Origin: Microbacteriaceae bacterium
GTDB lineage: Bacteria > Actinomycetota > Actinomycetes > Actinomycetales > Microbacteriaceae
NCBI GenBank assembly: GCA_027490915.1
Contig: JAIXXG010000066.1
Span: 1 to 47,865, forward strand
DNA: 47,865 nucleotides
Direction: 5' to 3'
The position numbers and the translations under genes are program-made. Position 1 is the stretch's first letter. Each line of letters opens with the position of its first letter. The notes below the pieces were generated by a model. It was not told the origin of the DNA, ran no database searches, and saw only the letters and a program-made list of their open reading frames with translations. This document shows, piece after piece, positions 23,991 through 32,640 of this stretch.

Positions 23991-24977
23991 TCAGAAGCTG
24001 ACCGACTCGCCCGTCCGTGCCGACTGCAGCAGGCCCTCGACGACCTCGAGCGTGCGCAGGCCCTGACGCATGGTCACCACGTCGGTGTCGCGGCCGAGCA
24101 CCGCGTCGCGGAAGGCCTCGTGCTCGACCCGCAGCGGCTCGCGCTTCGGGAAGGCGTAGCGCACGACGTCGCCCTCGCTCACGCCGCGGAACGCGGTCAC
24201 CGACTCCCACTCGAGCGGGATCGTGCCGTTGGCGTAGAACGTGAGGTCGCCCGTCGCGGTGTCGGCGACGAGCGCGCCGGCCTCGCCTGTGGCGACCGTG
24301 ATGCGCTCCTTCATCGGGCTCAGCCAGTTGACAATGTGGTTGACGATCACGCCGTTCGCGAGGCGGCCCGAGGCGATGATCATGTCCTCGTGCTCGCGGC
24401 CCGACTTCAGGGCGGTCTGCGCGAAGACCGTGCGGTAGTCGCTCTGCACCACCCACGCGGTCAGGTCGATGTCGTGGCTCGCCAGGTCTTTCGCCACGCC
24501 GACGTCGGCGATGCGCGCCGGGAACGGGCCCTGGCGGCGCGTGATCACCTGGTAGATCTCGCCGAGGTCGCCCGCGGCGATGCGCCGGCGCATCTCCTGC
24601 AGGGCCGGATTGAAGCGCTCGATGTGGCCGACCGCGCCGACGAGACCCGCCGACTCGAAGGCGTCGACCATGCGCTGACCGGCCTCGAGGGTGTCGGCGA
24701 TCGGCTTCTCGACGAGCGTGTGCACGCCGGCGGCAGCGAGCTGCAGCGCCGCATCCTCGTGGAAGCGGGTGGGAACCGCGACGACCGCGATGTCGACGCC
24801 GACCGCGATGAGAGACTCGAGGTCGGGCAAGATCGGCAGGCTGCCCGCCACGCCGTGCGGGTCGCCGCCCGGGTCGGCGATCGCGACCAGCTCGACGCCG
24901 TCGAGCTCGCGCAGCACGCGCGCGTGGTGCCGGCCCATCATGCCGACGCCGATGAGACCGGCGCGCAGCGCGGTCAT
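23991..24977 (-). CDS. wbpB: Gfo/Idh/MocA-family oxidoreductase, WbpB/WlbA-like (UDP-GlcNAcA 3-dehydrogenase candidate)
   Basis: 328 residues from ATG at 24977, overlapping the previous stop by one base (TGATG). The dinucleotide motif GLIGVGMMGRHHARVL is at residues 7-22 and the conserved EKPIAD at 90-95 supplies the active-site Lys91; a KDLASHDIDL segment near residue 175 carries the acid/base His region. Length and order (oxidoreductase, aminotransferase, acetyltransferase) match WbpB/WlbA, which oxidises C3 of UDP-GlcNAc-uronate before transamination. Other Gfo/Idh enzymes look similar, so the assignment rests mainly on context. Confidence 0.83.
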   Translation of the reverse strand: MTALRAGLIGVGMMGRHHARVLRELDGVELVAIADPGGDPHGVAGSLPILPDLESLIAVGVDIAVVAVPTRFHEDAALQLAAAGVHTLVEKPIADTLEAGQRMVDAFESAGLVGAVGHIERFNPALQEMRRRIAAGDLGEIYQVITRRQGPFPARIADVGVAKDLASHDIDLTAWVVQSDYRTVFAQTALKSGREHEDMIIASGRLANGVIVNHIVNWLSPMKERITVATGEAGALVADTATGDLTFYANGTIPLEWESVTAFRGVSEGDVVRYAFPKREPLRVEHEAFRDAVLGRDTDVVTMRQGLRTLEVVEGLLQSARTGESVSF

Positions 24978-26077
24978 CAGGCGCCCGCCCGCGCGACCGC
25001 GTTGACGGCCGCGATGATGCGGTCGAGGTCGCGGCGGTTCAGCGAGGGATGCACGGGCAGCGACACGACCTCGCGCGCGGCCTTCTCGGTCTCGGGCAGG
25101 TCGAGCCCGGGCGCGAAGGGGGCGAGCGAGGGCAGGCGGTGGTTCGGGATCGGGTAGTAGACGCCCGAGCCCACGCCGTGCTCCTCGCGCAGGGCCTTGA
25201 CGAAGCCGTCGCGGTCGTCGGCGACGCGCACCGTGTACTGGTGGAAGACGTGCACGGCGCCCGGGGCCGTCAGCGGGGTGGGCACCGCCGTGATGCCCGC
25301 GCTGAGGTACGCGGCGTTCTTCTGCCGCGCCGCCGTCCAGCCATCGACCTTGGTCAGCTGCACACGGCCGATCGCGGCGTGGATGTCGGTCATGCGCGCG
25401 TTGAAGCCGATGACCTCGTTGTGGTACTGCACCTCTTGCCCCTGGTTGCGCAGCAGCTTCACCGCACGCACGAGCTCGGGGGTGTCGCAGGCGACCATGC
25501 CGCCCTCGCCGGAGGTCATGTTCTTCGTCGGGTACAGGCTGAACATCGCGAAGCGGCCCCAGGTGCCGACCGGGCGGCCGTTGAGCGAGGCGCCGTGGGC
25601 CTGCGCCGCGTCTTCGTAGATCTCGAGGCCGTGCTTCTGCGCGATCGCCTCGAGCTCGACCATGCGCGCCGGGTGCCCGTAGAGGTGCACGGGCATGATC
25701 ACCTTGGTCTTCTTCGTGATCGCCTTCTCGACGGCCGCGGGGTCGAGGCCGTAGGTCTCGGGCTCGATGTCGACGAACACCGGGGTCGCGCCGGTCAACG
25801 CCACCGAGTTGCCCGTCGCCGCGAAGGTGAACGAGGGAACGATGACCTCGTCGCCCGGTCCGACGCCCGCCGCGAGCTGCCCGAGGTGCTGGCCGGCCGT
25901 GCCGCTGTTGACGGCGACGCACGCGCGGCCCTGCACGAAGTGGTCGCCGAACTCCTGCTCGAACGCGGCCACCTGCGGGCCCTGCGCCACCATGCCCGAG
26001 CGCAGCACGCGGTCGACCGCCTTGCGCTCGGCACGACCGAACAGCGGCTTCGCCGCGGGGATCAGGGGCTTGGCCAT
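24977..26077 (-). CDS. wbpE: DegT/DnrJ/EryC1 aminotransferase, WbpE/WlbC-like
   Basis: 366 residues from ATG at 26077, with a GAGGAGAG ribosome site inside the end of the upstream gene and immediate TAG-ATG adjacency. PLP-binding Lys185 is in SLYPTKNMTSGEGG; Asp156 in YEDAAQAHGA pairs with the pyridine nitrogen; VNSGTAGQHL near residue 57 is the phosphate-binding turn. The family transaminates keto-sugar nucleotides. WbpE adds the 3-amino group to UDP-3-keto-GlcNAcA using glutamate. The flanking WbpB- and WbpD-like genes support that substrate. Confidence 0.88.
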   Translation of the reverse strand: MAKPLIPAAKPLFGRAERKAVDRVLRSGMVAQGPQVAAFEQEFGDHFVQGRACVAVNSGTAGQHLGQLAAGVGPGDEVIVPSFTFAATGNSVALTGATPVFVDIEPETYGLDPAAVEKAITKKTKVIMPVHLYGHPARMVELEAIAQKHGLEIYEDAAQAHGASLNGRPVGTWGRFAMFSLYPTKNMTSGEGGMVACDTPELVRAVKLLRNQGQEVQYHNEVIGFNARMTDIHAAIGRVQLTKVDGWTAARQKNAAYLSAGITAVPTPLTAPGAVHVFHQYTVRVADDRDGFVKALREEHGVGSGVYYPIPNHRLPSLAPFAPGLDLPETEKAAREVVSLPVHPSLNRRDLDRIIAAVNAVARAGA

Positions 26078-26680
26078 CTAGCTCTCCTCACTCAGGGCGC
26101 CGTCGCGCTCGATGTAGCGCGCACCGGTCTGCGGGCAGACCCAGGCGCCGTCCTGCTCGACGAGCCGCACGCCCGCCTTCCCCACCCACCCGAGGCGGCG
26201 TGCGGGCACACCAGCCATCAGGGCGAAGGCGGGAACATCCTTGGTCACGACGCTGCCCGCCGCGATGGTGGCCCAGCGGCCGATCTCGACCGGAGCGACG
26301 CACACCGCGCGCGCACCGATCGCGGCCCCCTCGCGGATCGTCACGCCGACCGGCTGCCAGTCGTGCGCCGACTTCGGCGTGCCGTCGGGGTTGACCGCGC
26401 GCGGGTAGGTGTCGTTCGTCAGCACCACCGCGGGGCCGATGAAGACGCCCGCCTCGAGGTGGGCCGGCTCGTAGACGAGGGCGTAGTTCTGCACCTTGCA
26501 GTTGTCGCCGAGCTGCACGCCCGTGCCGATATAGGCGCCCCGCCCGACGATGCAGTTGCGGCCCAGAACGGCGTCTTCGCGCACCTGCGCGAGATGCCAG
26601 ATCGACGAGCCCGCGCCGATACGGGCGGAGGGGGCGACGTCGGCGGAATCGACGATGCGGACGTCGGCAGAATCGGTCAC
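26078..26680 (-). CDS. wbpD: Left-handed beta-helix N-acetyltransferase, WbpD/WlbB-like
   Basis: 200 residues from GTG at 26680. Hexapeptide repeats run from about residue 15 to 150 (SARIGAGSSIWHLAQVREDA, then CIVGRGAYIGTGVQLGDNCK), giving a trimeric parallel beta-helix. The NYALVYEPAHLEAGVFIGP and LTNDTYPRA segments are characteristic of WbpD/WlbB, which acetylate the 3-amino group with acetyl-CoA. A C-terminal tail with ACVCPQTG-like Cys spacing follows. First gene of the four-gene minus-strand unit; the 77-bp divergent gap to 26758 lacks a clear -35/-10 for this strand. Confidence 0.85.
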   Translation of the reverse strand: MTDSADVRIVDSADVAPSARIGAGSSIWHLAQVREDAVLGRNCIVGRGAYIGTGVQLGDNCKVQNYALVYEPAHLEAGVFIGPAVVLTNDTYPRAVNPDGTPKSAHDWQPVGVTIREGAAIGARAVCVAPVEIGRWATIAAGSVVTKDVPAFALMAGVPARRLGWVGKAGVRLVEQDGAWVCPQTGARYIERDGALSEES

Positions 26681-26757
26681 GAAGGCGCGCTTTCGACGAG
26701 GGGGGATGCGCGGGCACGCGCCGCTCCAGGGTACCCGGTTCTGACACAATGGGCGGC

Positions 26758-27477
26758 ATGGCCGACGCCCCACCGACCCCTGCCGCGCCGGCCGCGACCC
26801 CCGCCGTGGGCACCGACGGCGTCTGGGTCGTCATTCCGCTGTACAACGAGGCCACCGTCATCGGCGGCGTGGTCGCCGAGCTGCTCGCGAGCTTCCGCCA
26901 CGTGGTGTGCGTCGACGACGGGTCGACCGACGACTCGGCCGCCGCCGCCGAGTCCGCGGGCGCCCGGGTCATCCGCCACCCCCACAACCTCGGGCAGGGC
27001 GCCGCTCTGCAGACGGGCATCAGCTACGCCCGCGCGCAGGCCGGCTGCGCCTACGTGGTCACCTTCGACGCCGACGGGCAGCACCGGGTGGTCGACGCGC
27101 TCGCCATGATCGAGCTCGCCCGCACGGAGGACGCCGCCATCGTCTTCGGCTCGCGCTTCCTCGACGACCGCACGAAGCCGGGCCTCGCCAAGAAGATCGT
27201 GCTCAAGACCGCGGTGGCCGTCACCAACCTCTCCACCGGCCTGACGCTGACGGATGCGCACAACGGCCTGCGCGTGCTGCGCGTCGACGCCGCCCGCGCC
27301 GTCAACCTCAAGCAAGACCGCATGGCGCACGCCTCGGAGATCGTCGTGCAGCTGGGCCGCTCAGGGCTGCCCTGGCGCGAGTTCCCGGTCGAGGTGCTCT
27401 ACACCGACTACTCGAAGGCCAAGGGGCAGTCGCTGCTCAACTCGATCAACATCCTCGTCGACCTCATCATCAACTAG
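26758..27477 (+). CDS. GT2 glycosyltransferase (dolichyl-/polyprenyl-phosphate sugar synthase-like)
   Basis: 239 residues from ATG at 26758; a CACAAT hexamer at 26745-26750 could drive a near-leaderless message, and ATG at 26749 is an alternative. VWVVIPLYNEATVIGGVVAE, then CVDDGSTDDSA with the Asp pair, and TFDADGQH (the DxD-like motif) mark a GT-A fold GT2 enzyme. The short C-terminus without membrane helices and the partner DUF2304 gene 12 bp downstream match a recurrent actinobacterial pair in which the small membrane protein probably anchors the transferase. The sugar is likely passed to polyprenyl phosphate or to the glycan. Confidence 0.85.
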   Translation: MADAPPTPAAPAATPAVGTDGVWVVIPLYNEATVIGGVVAELLASFRHVVCVDDGSTDDSAAAAESAGARVIRHPHNLGQGAALQTGISYARAQAGCAYVVTFDADGQHRVVDALAMIELARTEDAAIVFGSRFLDDRTKPGLAKKIVLKTAVAVTNLSTGLTLTDAHNGLRVLRVDAARAVNLKQDRMAHASEIVVQLGRSGLPWREFPVEVLYTDYSKAKGQSLLNSINILVDLIIN

Positions 27478-27489
27478 CGGAGGTCTGCC

Positions 27490-27867
27490 ATGTGGTTCCA
27501 GATCATCCTCATCGTCGCCCTCGTCGGCATCGGCATCTACCTGGTGCGCTCGACGCCGAGCCCGCGGCACCTGGCGATCCGTCGCCTGCTCGTGCTGCTC
27601 GCCCTGCTCGGCGGTGTCGTCGTCGTGGTCTGGCCAGGGCTGCTGAGCGCCCTCGCGCAGCTCGTCGGCATCGGGCGCGGCGCCGACCTGCTGTTCTACC
27701 TCGCGATCGTCGCCGGGCTGCTCTACGTGGTGAACGAGTACAAGCGCTCGGTGCAGCTGCAGCGCGCCAACACCCAGCTCGCGCGCGAGATCGCGCTGAC
27801 CGAGGCGCGGCTCACCGACCGCATCGCCGAGCTGGAAGCGCGGCTCGGCGAGCGCGAGCATCCCTGA
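27490..27867 (+). CDS. DUF2304 small membrane protein
   Basis: 125 residues from ATG at 27490 with GGAGG at 27479-27483. Three hydrophobic segments (about 3-20, 32-52, 63-80) are followed by a charged coiled-coil tail (ANTQLAREIALTEARLTDRI). This is the DUF2304 layout. The family is usually encoded next to a GT2 transferase, as here, and is thought to work with it at the membrane; biochemical function is not established. Confidence 0.85.
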   Translation: MWFQIILIVALVGIGIYLVRSTPSPRHLAIRRLLVLLALLGGVVVVVWPGLLSALAQLVGIGRGADLLFYLAIVAGLLYVVNEYKRSVQLQRANTQLAREIALTEARLTDRIAELEARLGEREHP

Positions 27868-27899
27868 CCCGCCGCCCGAACCGGGGTGCGCGCGACCGG

Positions 27900-27905
27900 T
27901 AGTCT
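27900..27905 (+). promoter_or_regulatory. -10 box for the UDP-sugar dehydrogenase gene (leaderless)
   Basis: TAGTCT, six bases before GTG at 27912, with CGAACC 17 bases upstream (27877-27882) as a weak -35. No Shine-Dalgarno. The gene could thus be transcribed apart from the GT2/DUF2304 pair. Confidence 0.55.
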
Positions 27906-27911
27906 TGCCCG

Positions 27912-29207
27912 GTGAAGATCGCCGTCATCGCCCTCGGAAAGATCGGCCTGCCGCTGGCCGTGCAGTTCGCCTCGAAGGGGCACGAGGTCGTCGGAGTCGA
28001 CGTCAACCCCGACACCGTCGCCCTCATCAACGCCGGAACCGAGCCGTTTCCGGGCGAGGCGCACCTGGCTGAGAAGCTCGCCGAGCTCGTGCCGGCCGGC
28101 GCGCTGCGCGCGACCACCGACTACGCGGATGCGGTGCCCGGCGCCGACGCGGTCGTGCTCGTCGTGCCGCTCTTCGTCGACGACGAGGCCCGCCCCGACT
28201 TCGGCTGGATGGACGCCGCGACGCGCTCGCTCGCCGCGAACCTCACCCCCGGCACGCTCGTCGCCTACGAGACGACCCTGCCGGTGGGCACCACCCGCAC
28301 GCGCTGGAAGCCCATGCTCGAAGAGGGCTCGGGGCTCACCGAGGGCACCGACTTCCACCTCGTCTTCTCGCCCGAGCGCGTGCTGACCGGCCGCGTGTTC
28401 GCCGACCTGCGCAAGTACCCGAAGCTCGTCGGCGGGCTCTCCCCCGCCGGTGCCGCCGCGGCCGTCGCGTTCTACGAGGCCGTGCTCGACTTCGACGACC
28501 GCCCCGACCTGCCCCGCGGCAACGGGGTGTGGGATCTCGGCAGCGCCGAGGCCGCCGAGATGGCGAAGCTCGCCGAGACCACCTACCGCGACGTCAACAT
28601 CGGGCTCGCCAACCAGTTCGCGCAGTACGCCGCGACGGCCGGCATCGACATCTACCAGGTGATCGAGGCCAGCAACTCGCAGCCCTACAGCCACATCCAC
28701 CAGCCGGGCATCGCCGTCGGCGGCCACTGCATCCCCGTCTACCCGCGGCTCTACCTCTGGAACGACCCGGCCGCCACCGTCGTGCGCGCCGCCCGTGAGG
28801 CGAACGCCGGGATGCCCGACTACACGATCGGCCTGCTCGAGGGCGTGCACGGCGACCTCGCCGGGCAGCGCGTGGTCGTGCTCGGTGCCGCCTACCGCGG
28901 CGGGGTGAAAGAGACGGCGTTCAGCGGCGTCTTCGGTGCCGTCGCCGCCCTGCAGGCGCGCGGGGCCGAGGTGCTCGTGCACGACCCGCTCTACACCGAC
29001 GACGAGTTCGCGCGCTACGGCTGGACGCCCTACCACCTGGGGCAGCCCGTCGACGCCGCCGTCGTGCAGGCCGACCACGCGGAGTACCGCGCGCTCGGCC
29101 CGGCCGACCTGCCGGGCATCCGCACGTTCGTCGACGGCCGGCGCGTGTCGAGCGCCGAGCAGTGGCCCGGCGTCACCTACCGCGTGATCGGCATCCCGGG
29201 GGTCTGA
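27912..29207 (+). CDS. wbpA: UDP-N-acetylhexosamine 6-dehydrogenase, WbpA/WecC-like
   Basis: 431 residues from GTG at 27912. The UDP-glucose/GDP-mannose dehydrogenase family is clear: IALGKIGLPLAVQFA nucleotide loop at residues 6-20 (the first Gly of GxGxxG is Ala7), conserved Lys219 in AEMAKLAETTYRDVNI, and the nucleophile Cys273 in GGHCIPVYP. It oxidises C6 of a UDP-HexNAc to the uronic acid with two NAD. With the WbpB/E/D/I-like enzymes nearby, UDP-GlcNAc to UDP-GlcNAcA is the likely reaction; a WecC role (UDP-ManNAcA) is the alternative. Its last 31 bp overlap a convergent gene. Confidence 0.87.
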   Translation: MKIAVIALGKIGLPLAVQFASKGHEVVGVDVNPDTVALINAGTEPFPGEAHLAEKLAELVPAGALRATTDYADAVPGADAVVLVVPLFVDDEARPDFGWMDAATRSLAANLTPGTLVAYETTLPVGTTRTRWKPMLEEGSGLTEGTDFHLVFSPERVLTGRVFADLRKYPKLVGGLSPAGAAAAVAFYEAVLDFDDRPDLPRGNGVWDLGSAEAAEMAKLAETTYRDVNIGLANQFAQYAATAGIDIYQVIEASNSQPYSHIHQPGIAVGGHCIPVYPRLYLWNDPAATVVRAAREANAGMPDYTIGLLEGVHGDLAGQRVVVLGAAYRGGVKETAFSGVFGAVAALQARGAEVLVHDPLYTDDEFARYGWTPYHLGQPVDAAVVQADHAEYRALGPADLPGIRTFVDGRRVSSAEQWPGVTYRVIGIPGV

Positions 29208-30736
29208 GCCCTCGGGCGGCCGAGCTCGCGCACGACGATCCACACGAGCAGCGCGTAGGCGAGCGAGCCGAGCAGCCAGACGGCCGTCGGGCCCACCGGC
29301 CCAGCCCACCACCACTCGGCGCCGGCGTCGAGGTTCACGCCCGAGGCGTCGATTCCCGTCACGTAGCGGCGGATGTTCAGGTGCAGCGCCACGAAGTGCG
29401 CACCCGCGAGGGCCGCGACCAGGGCGAACCGCTGCGCCCGAGTGAAGGTCAGCTCGCGGGGGGTGCGGGTGAGGGCGAGCATCCCGCCCAGCATGATGAT
29501 GAGCGGCAGGATGTAGCGCGGCTGCACCTGCTCGCCCACGACGTCGCCGCCCGCCTGCAGCACGTAGACCGGCAGGGCGATGAGCACGAGCACGAGCGCG
29601 GCGAGCACGATCGCCTTGCGGCCCCAGAGCCGACCGATTCCCGCGAAGCCGACCACGACGAACGCGGCGACCGCGGCCGCCGAGACGATCGCGGGCATCG
29701 AGGTGTCGAGCCAGCCGAGGGCCCAGTCGCCGAGCGCGCCCGTCCAGAGGAACGGCACGTTGAGCAGGTTGTAGGCGAAGAGGCCGAAGCCGGTGAGGGC
29801 CGCCTCGGGGTCGGTCGCGCCGCCGGCGGCGCCGCCCGTGAGCGACCCGGGCGCACCCGTGCCGCCGCCGAACCCGCCGAGGCCGCTCTGCGACTGCCGC
29901 GCCGAGAGGAAGAAGACCAGAGCGACGATGCCCATCACCACCGGCAGCACGGCATCGGGCAGCCAGGGGCGCCAGGCCCCGCCGCGCGAGGGCACGGTGA
30001 GCACGAGCACCAGGGCCATGCCGAAGCCGGCATACAGCGCGGCATCGCCGCGCGACCCGGCCGCCATGAGCACCGTCACGACGAACAGCGCTCCGAGGGC
30101 GAGCTTGCGGCGGCGGTCGGTCACCCACGGCGTCTGGAACCACCCCAGCAGGGCCAGCCAGCTCGTCGCGACCCCGATCATCGCCCAGGCGCTCGGGTTG
30201 TTCGTGCCGAGCAGGAACACCCCGAGCGGCACCGTCGTGATGAGCCAGCCCCAGGCGAGGGGGCCGCGCAGCACCTCGGGGAGCAGCATCCACAGCGCGA
30301 CGAGCAGCCCCGTGAACAGCACGACCGTGAGCAGGCGCATGGCGAGCGCCGCGAGCTGGATGTCATCGCCCGTCAGCGCTCCCATCACCGCGTAGAACAC
30401 CGGCGGATACGCCCCGATAAAGTTGCCGCGCTCGCTGACCACGAGCTCGTCGACCGACCACGACCAGTCGTCGCCCTGGCACGCCGCGCTGCGGGTCGCG
30501 TCGTAGGCGAAGCAGTCGATGTCGTCGAGCGCCGCGGGCACCTCGCGCTCGCGCGGCGACTCGGTGGACAGGCAGGTGCGGTCGGCGGTCGGGCCGGCGC
30601 ACCACGAGCTGACCAGGTGGAAGTCGTCGTCGGGGCCCGCACCGATCGGCGAGGCGAAGCTCCAGGCGGTCAGGGTGAGGAACGCCAGCACCGGCGCCCA
30701 GGCGATGAGCGGGATGCGGCGCAGGCGGGCGATCAC
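29177..30736 (-). CDS. DUF2142 polytopic membrane protein
   Basis: 519 residues from GTG at 30736, with GGAGG seven bases upstream, overlapping the upstream ABC gene as GTGA. About eleven hydrophobic segments. The first extracytoplasmic loop holds SPIGAGPDDDFHLVSSWCAG and NFIGAYPPVFYAVMG, the DUF2142 signature (an acidic loop after helix 1, as in GT-C type enzymes). That topology suggests a polyprenyl-phosphate-sugar-dependent transferase acting outside the membrane, but no member function is assumed. A Gly-rich loop lies near residue 295. Its 3' end overlaps the dehydrogenase gene. Confidence 0.78.
   Translation of the reverse strand: MIARLRRIPLIAWAPVLAFLTLTAWSFASPIGAGPDDDFHLVSSWCAGPTADRTCLSTESPREREVPAALDDIDCFAYDATRSAACQGDDWSWSVDELVVSERGNFIGAYPPVFYAVMGALTGDDIQLAALAMRLLTVVLFTGLLVALWMLLPEVLRGPLAWGWLITTVPLGVFLLGTNNPSAWAMIGVATSWLALLGWFQTPWVTDRRRKLALGALFVVTVLMAAGSRGDAALYAGFGMALVLVLTVPSRGGAWRPWLPDAVLPVVMGIVALVFFLSARQSQSGLGGFGGGTGAPGSLTGGAAGGATDPEAALTGFGLFAYNLLNVPFLWTGALGDWALGWLDTSMPAIVSAAAVAAFVVVGFAGIGRLWGRKAIVLAALVLVLIALPVYVLQAGGDVVGEQVQPRYILPLIIMLGGMLALTRTPRELTFTRAQRFALVAALAGAHFVALHLNIRRYVTGIDASGVNLDAGAEWWWAGPVGPTAVWLLGSLAYALLVWIVVRELGRPRAQTPGMPITR
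29195..29216. terminator. Hairpin spanning the stop of the dehydrogenase gene
   Basis: CCCGGGGG (29195-29202) pairs with CCCTCGGG (29209-29216), an 8-bp stem with one G-U pair and a 6-base loop that contains the TGA (29205-29207). It falls just beyond the overlap of two convergent genes. Confidence 0.55.
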
Positions 30737-32604
30737 GCGGGGTCCTCCGTGGTCGTGGGAGTCGTGGGCGTCTCGGGCTCCGTGGGCGTCTCGGGCTCGT
30801 CGTCGAACGACATGAGCTTCACGTACTCGGCCACCATCGGCACGGTGCGGCGCACCGTCGCGAAGTCGCCCTCGGCGACGAGCCTGCCGCCCTCGACGAC
30901 GGCGACCGTGTCCGCCCGCTGCACGGTGCTGAGGCGGTGGGCGATGACGATGATCGTGAGCTCGCCGCTCAGGGCGCGCAGGGTCTGGCTGACGATGGCC
31001 TCGGTGGCGGCATCCAGGCCGCTCGTCGCCTCGTCGAGAACGAGCAGCCGGGGGGCCACGTAGAGCGCGCGCGCCAGGCCGATGCGCTGCACCTGCCCGC
31101 CGCTGAACGCGTCGGACTGCTTGCCGACCGGCGTGTCGATGCCGTCGGGCAGGCCGTCGATGAGCTCGAGCAGCTGGGCCTGGGCGAGCACCGCGCGCAC
31201 GCGGTCGCGGTCGATCTCGGCGGGCGGGATGCCCAGGGCCACGTTCTCGGCCACCGTGCCGCCGACGAGCCCCGGCTTCTGGGGCACGTACGACACGAGC
31301 CCGGGCGCTGCGGCGCGCAGGGTGCGGGGCTCGAGGCCGCCGATGGCGATCGATCCGGTGTCGGGTGCGCCGAGGCCGAGGATGAGCTCGACGAGCGTGG
31401 TCTTGCCGGCGCCGGAGGGCCCGATGATCGCGGCGAAGCTTCCGGGCGGGATGCTCAGGCTGACGTCGTCGAGCACGGGCGCCGCGGCCCCCGGGTAGGT
31501 GTAGCCGACCTGCCGCACCTCGACGCCGAGCGGGGCGTCGGCGCTCGGCACCGCAGCGCCGGCGGGCAGCGCGGGCGGGGGCGCGGTGGGGGCGCTCTGC
31601 AGCTCGCGCAGCAGTTCGCGGGCGGTCTGCGACTGCTCGGTGTTGACCTTGAGCGCGGCCACCGCCGTCTGCAGCGGCAGGATCGCCCCCATGATGCGCA
31701 CGGCCCCGGCGAGGAAGACGCCGAGCGTGGCGAGACCGCTCGCGAGCTGCCCGGTGAGCAGCTGCTGGCCGACGAACACGACGACGCCGAGGATCAGCGC
31801 GGTCTCGACGACGTAGCGCGGCATGCCGCCGAGGAAGGCGAGCGTGGCGCCCGAGCGGGCGGCGCGCTGGCGCGAGCGGTGGATGCGGTCGAGGAACATG
31901 CCGCTGCGCCCGAGCACGGTGAGCTCGCGGAAGGTGTCGAGCGTGTCGCCGAGCGCCCCGAGGGTGAGCTTGGTGCCCTCGGCGGCGTCCTCTCCCGCAC
32001 GCTTGAGAACGCGCGCGATGCCCGCCTGCATGCCGACGACGATGAGGGCGAAGTAGCCGAGCGCGAAGACCGCGACGACGGGGTCGACGACGAAGAACGC
32101 GATCGCGACGATCAGCAGCAGGAACCCCTCGACGACGATGCCCGCGACGTTGTTGAGCAGGCCCGTGAAGGTCCACTTGATCGACTCGGTGAGCGCGAAC
32201 TGCAGCTCGTTGCGCGAGAACCGCCGCACGTGCGCGAGCGAGCCCGTCAGCAGGTGGGCGGCGAGCGCGTCGGCATTGCGCGACTCGATGCGCGCGATGA
32301 ACGCCGTCAGCGCGCGCGACAGCCCGATGGCGATGCCGGCCTTGACGACGAACACGCCGAGCACGAAGAGCACGAGCAGCAGCAGCCCCTGCCCATCGAG
32401 CTCGGGAAGCTCGACGCCGAACACCACGGTGCCGCCCTGGCCGTCGGCGAACTGGGTCGCGCCGAGAGCGGCGACGACGCCGACGAGCAGGATGCCGAAC
32501 ACGTCGAGGAAGCCGACGATCGCCCGGGCGGCCACGAGCCCCCAGTAGCTCAGACGCTCGCTCGGGGTCAGCAGGGCGAGGGCGTCACGGGCGGCAGAGA
32601 GCAC
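30733..32604 (-). CDS. Fused ABC exporter, second PglK/MsbA-type
   Basis: 623 residues from GTG at 32604, six bases after a TACGCT box. The permease half (about 1-325) is followed by an ATPase with Walker A GPSGAGKTT, signature FSGGQVQRIGLARAL, Walker B RLLVLDEATSGLD and His in IAHRL. The signature has F in place of the usual L. The C-terminal tail repeats Pro/Glu/Thr (PETPTEPETP). Only moderately similar to the exporter at 18444, so not a recent duplicate. Likely a lipid-linked glycan flippase; the overlapping DUF2142 gene suggests it works with a membrane-embedded transferase. Confidence 0.85.
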   Translation of the reverse strand: MLSAARDALALLTPSERLSYWGLVAARAIVGFLDVFGILLVGVVAALGATQFADGQGGTVVFGVELPELDGQGLLLLVLFVLGVFVVKAGIAIGLSRALTAFIARIESRNADALAAHLLTGSLAHVRRFSRNELQFALTESIKWTFTGLLNNVAGIVVEGFLLLIVAIAFFVVDPVVAVFALGYFALIVVGMQAGIARVLKRAGEDAAEGTKLTLGALGDTLDTFRELTVLGRSGMFLDRIHRSRQRAARSGATLAFLGGMPRYVVETALILGVVVFVGQQLLTGQLASGLATLGVFLAGAVRIMGAILPLQTAVAALKVNTEQSQTARELLRELQSAPTAPPPALPAGAAVPSADAPLGVEVRQVGYTYPGAAAPVLDDVSLSIPPGSFAAIIGPSGAGKTTLVELILGLGAPDTGSIAIGGLEPRTLRAAAPGLVSYVPQKPGLVGGTVAENVALGIPPAEIDRDRVRAVLAQAQLLELIDGLPDGIDTPVGKQSDAFSGGQVQRIGLARALYVAPRLLVLDEATSGLDAATEAIVSQTLRALSGELTIIVIAHRLSTVQRADTVAVVEGGRLVAEGDFATVRRTVPMVAEYVKLMSFDDEPETPTEPETPTTPTTTEDPA

Positions 32605-32610
32605 CGGTTC

Positions 32611-32616
32611 AGCGTA
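32611..32616 (-). promoter_or_regulatory. -10 box for the ABC exporter/DUF2142 unit (leaderless)
   Basis: TACGCT on the minus strand, six bases before the GTG at 32604; the 36-bp gap to the preceding gene has no ribosome site. Confidence 0.5.
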
Positions 32617-32640
32617 CCGGGGCGCTCCCGCTCACGGGAT

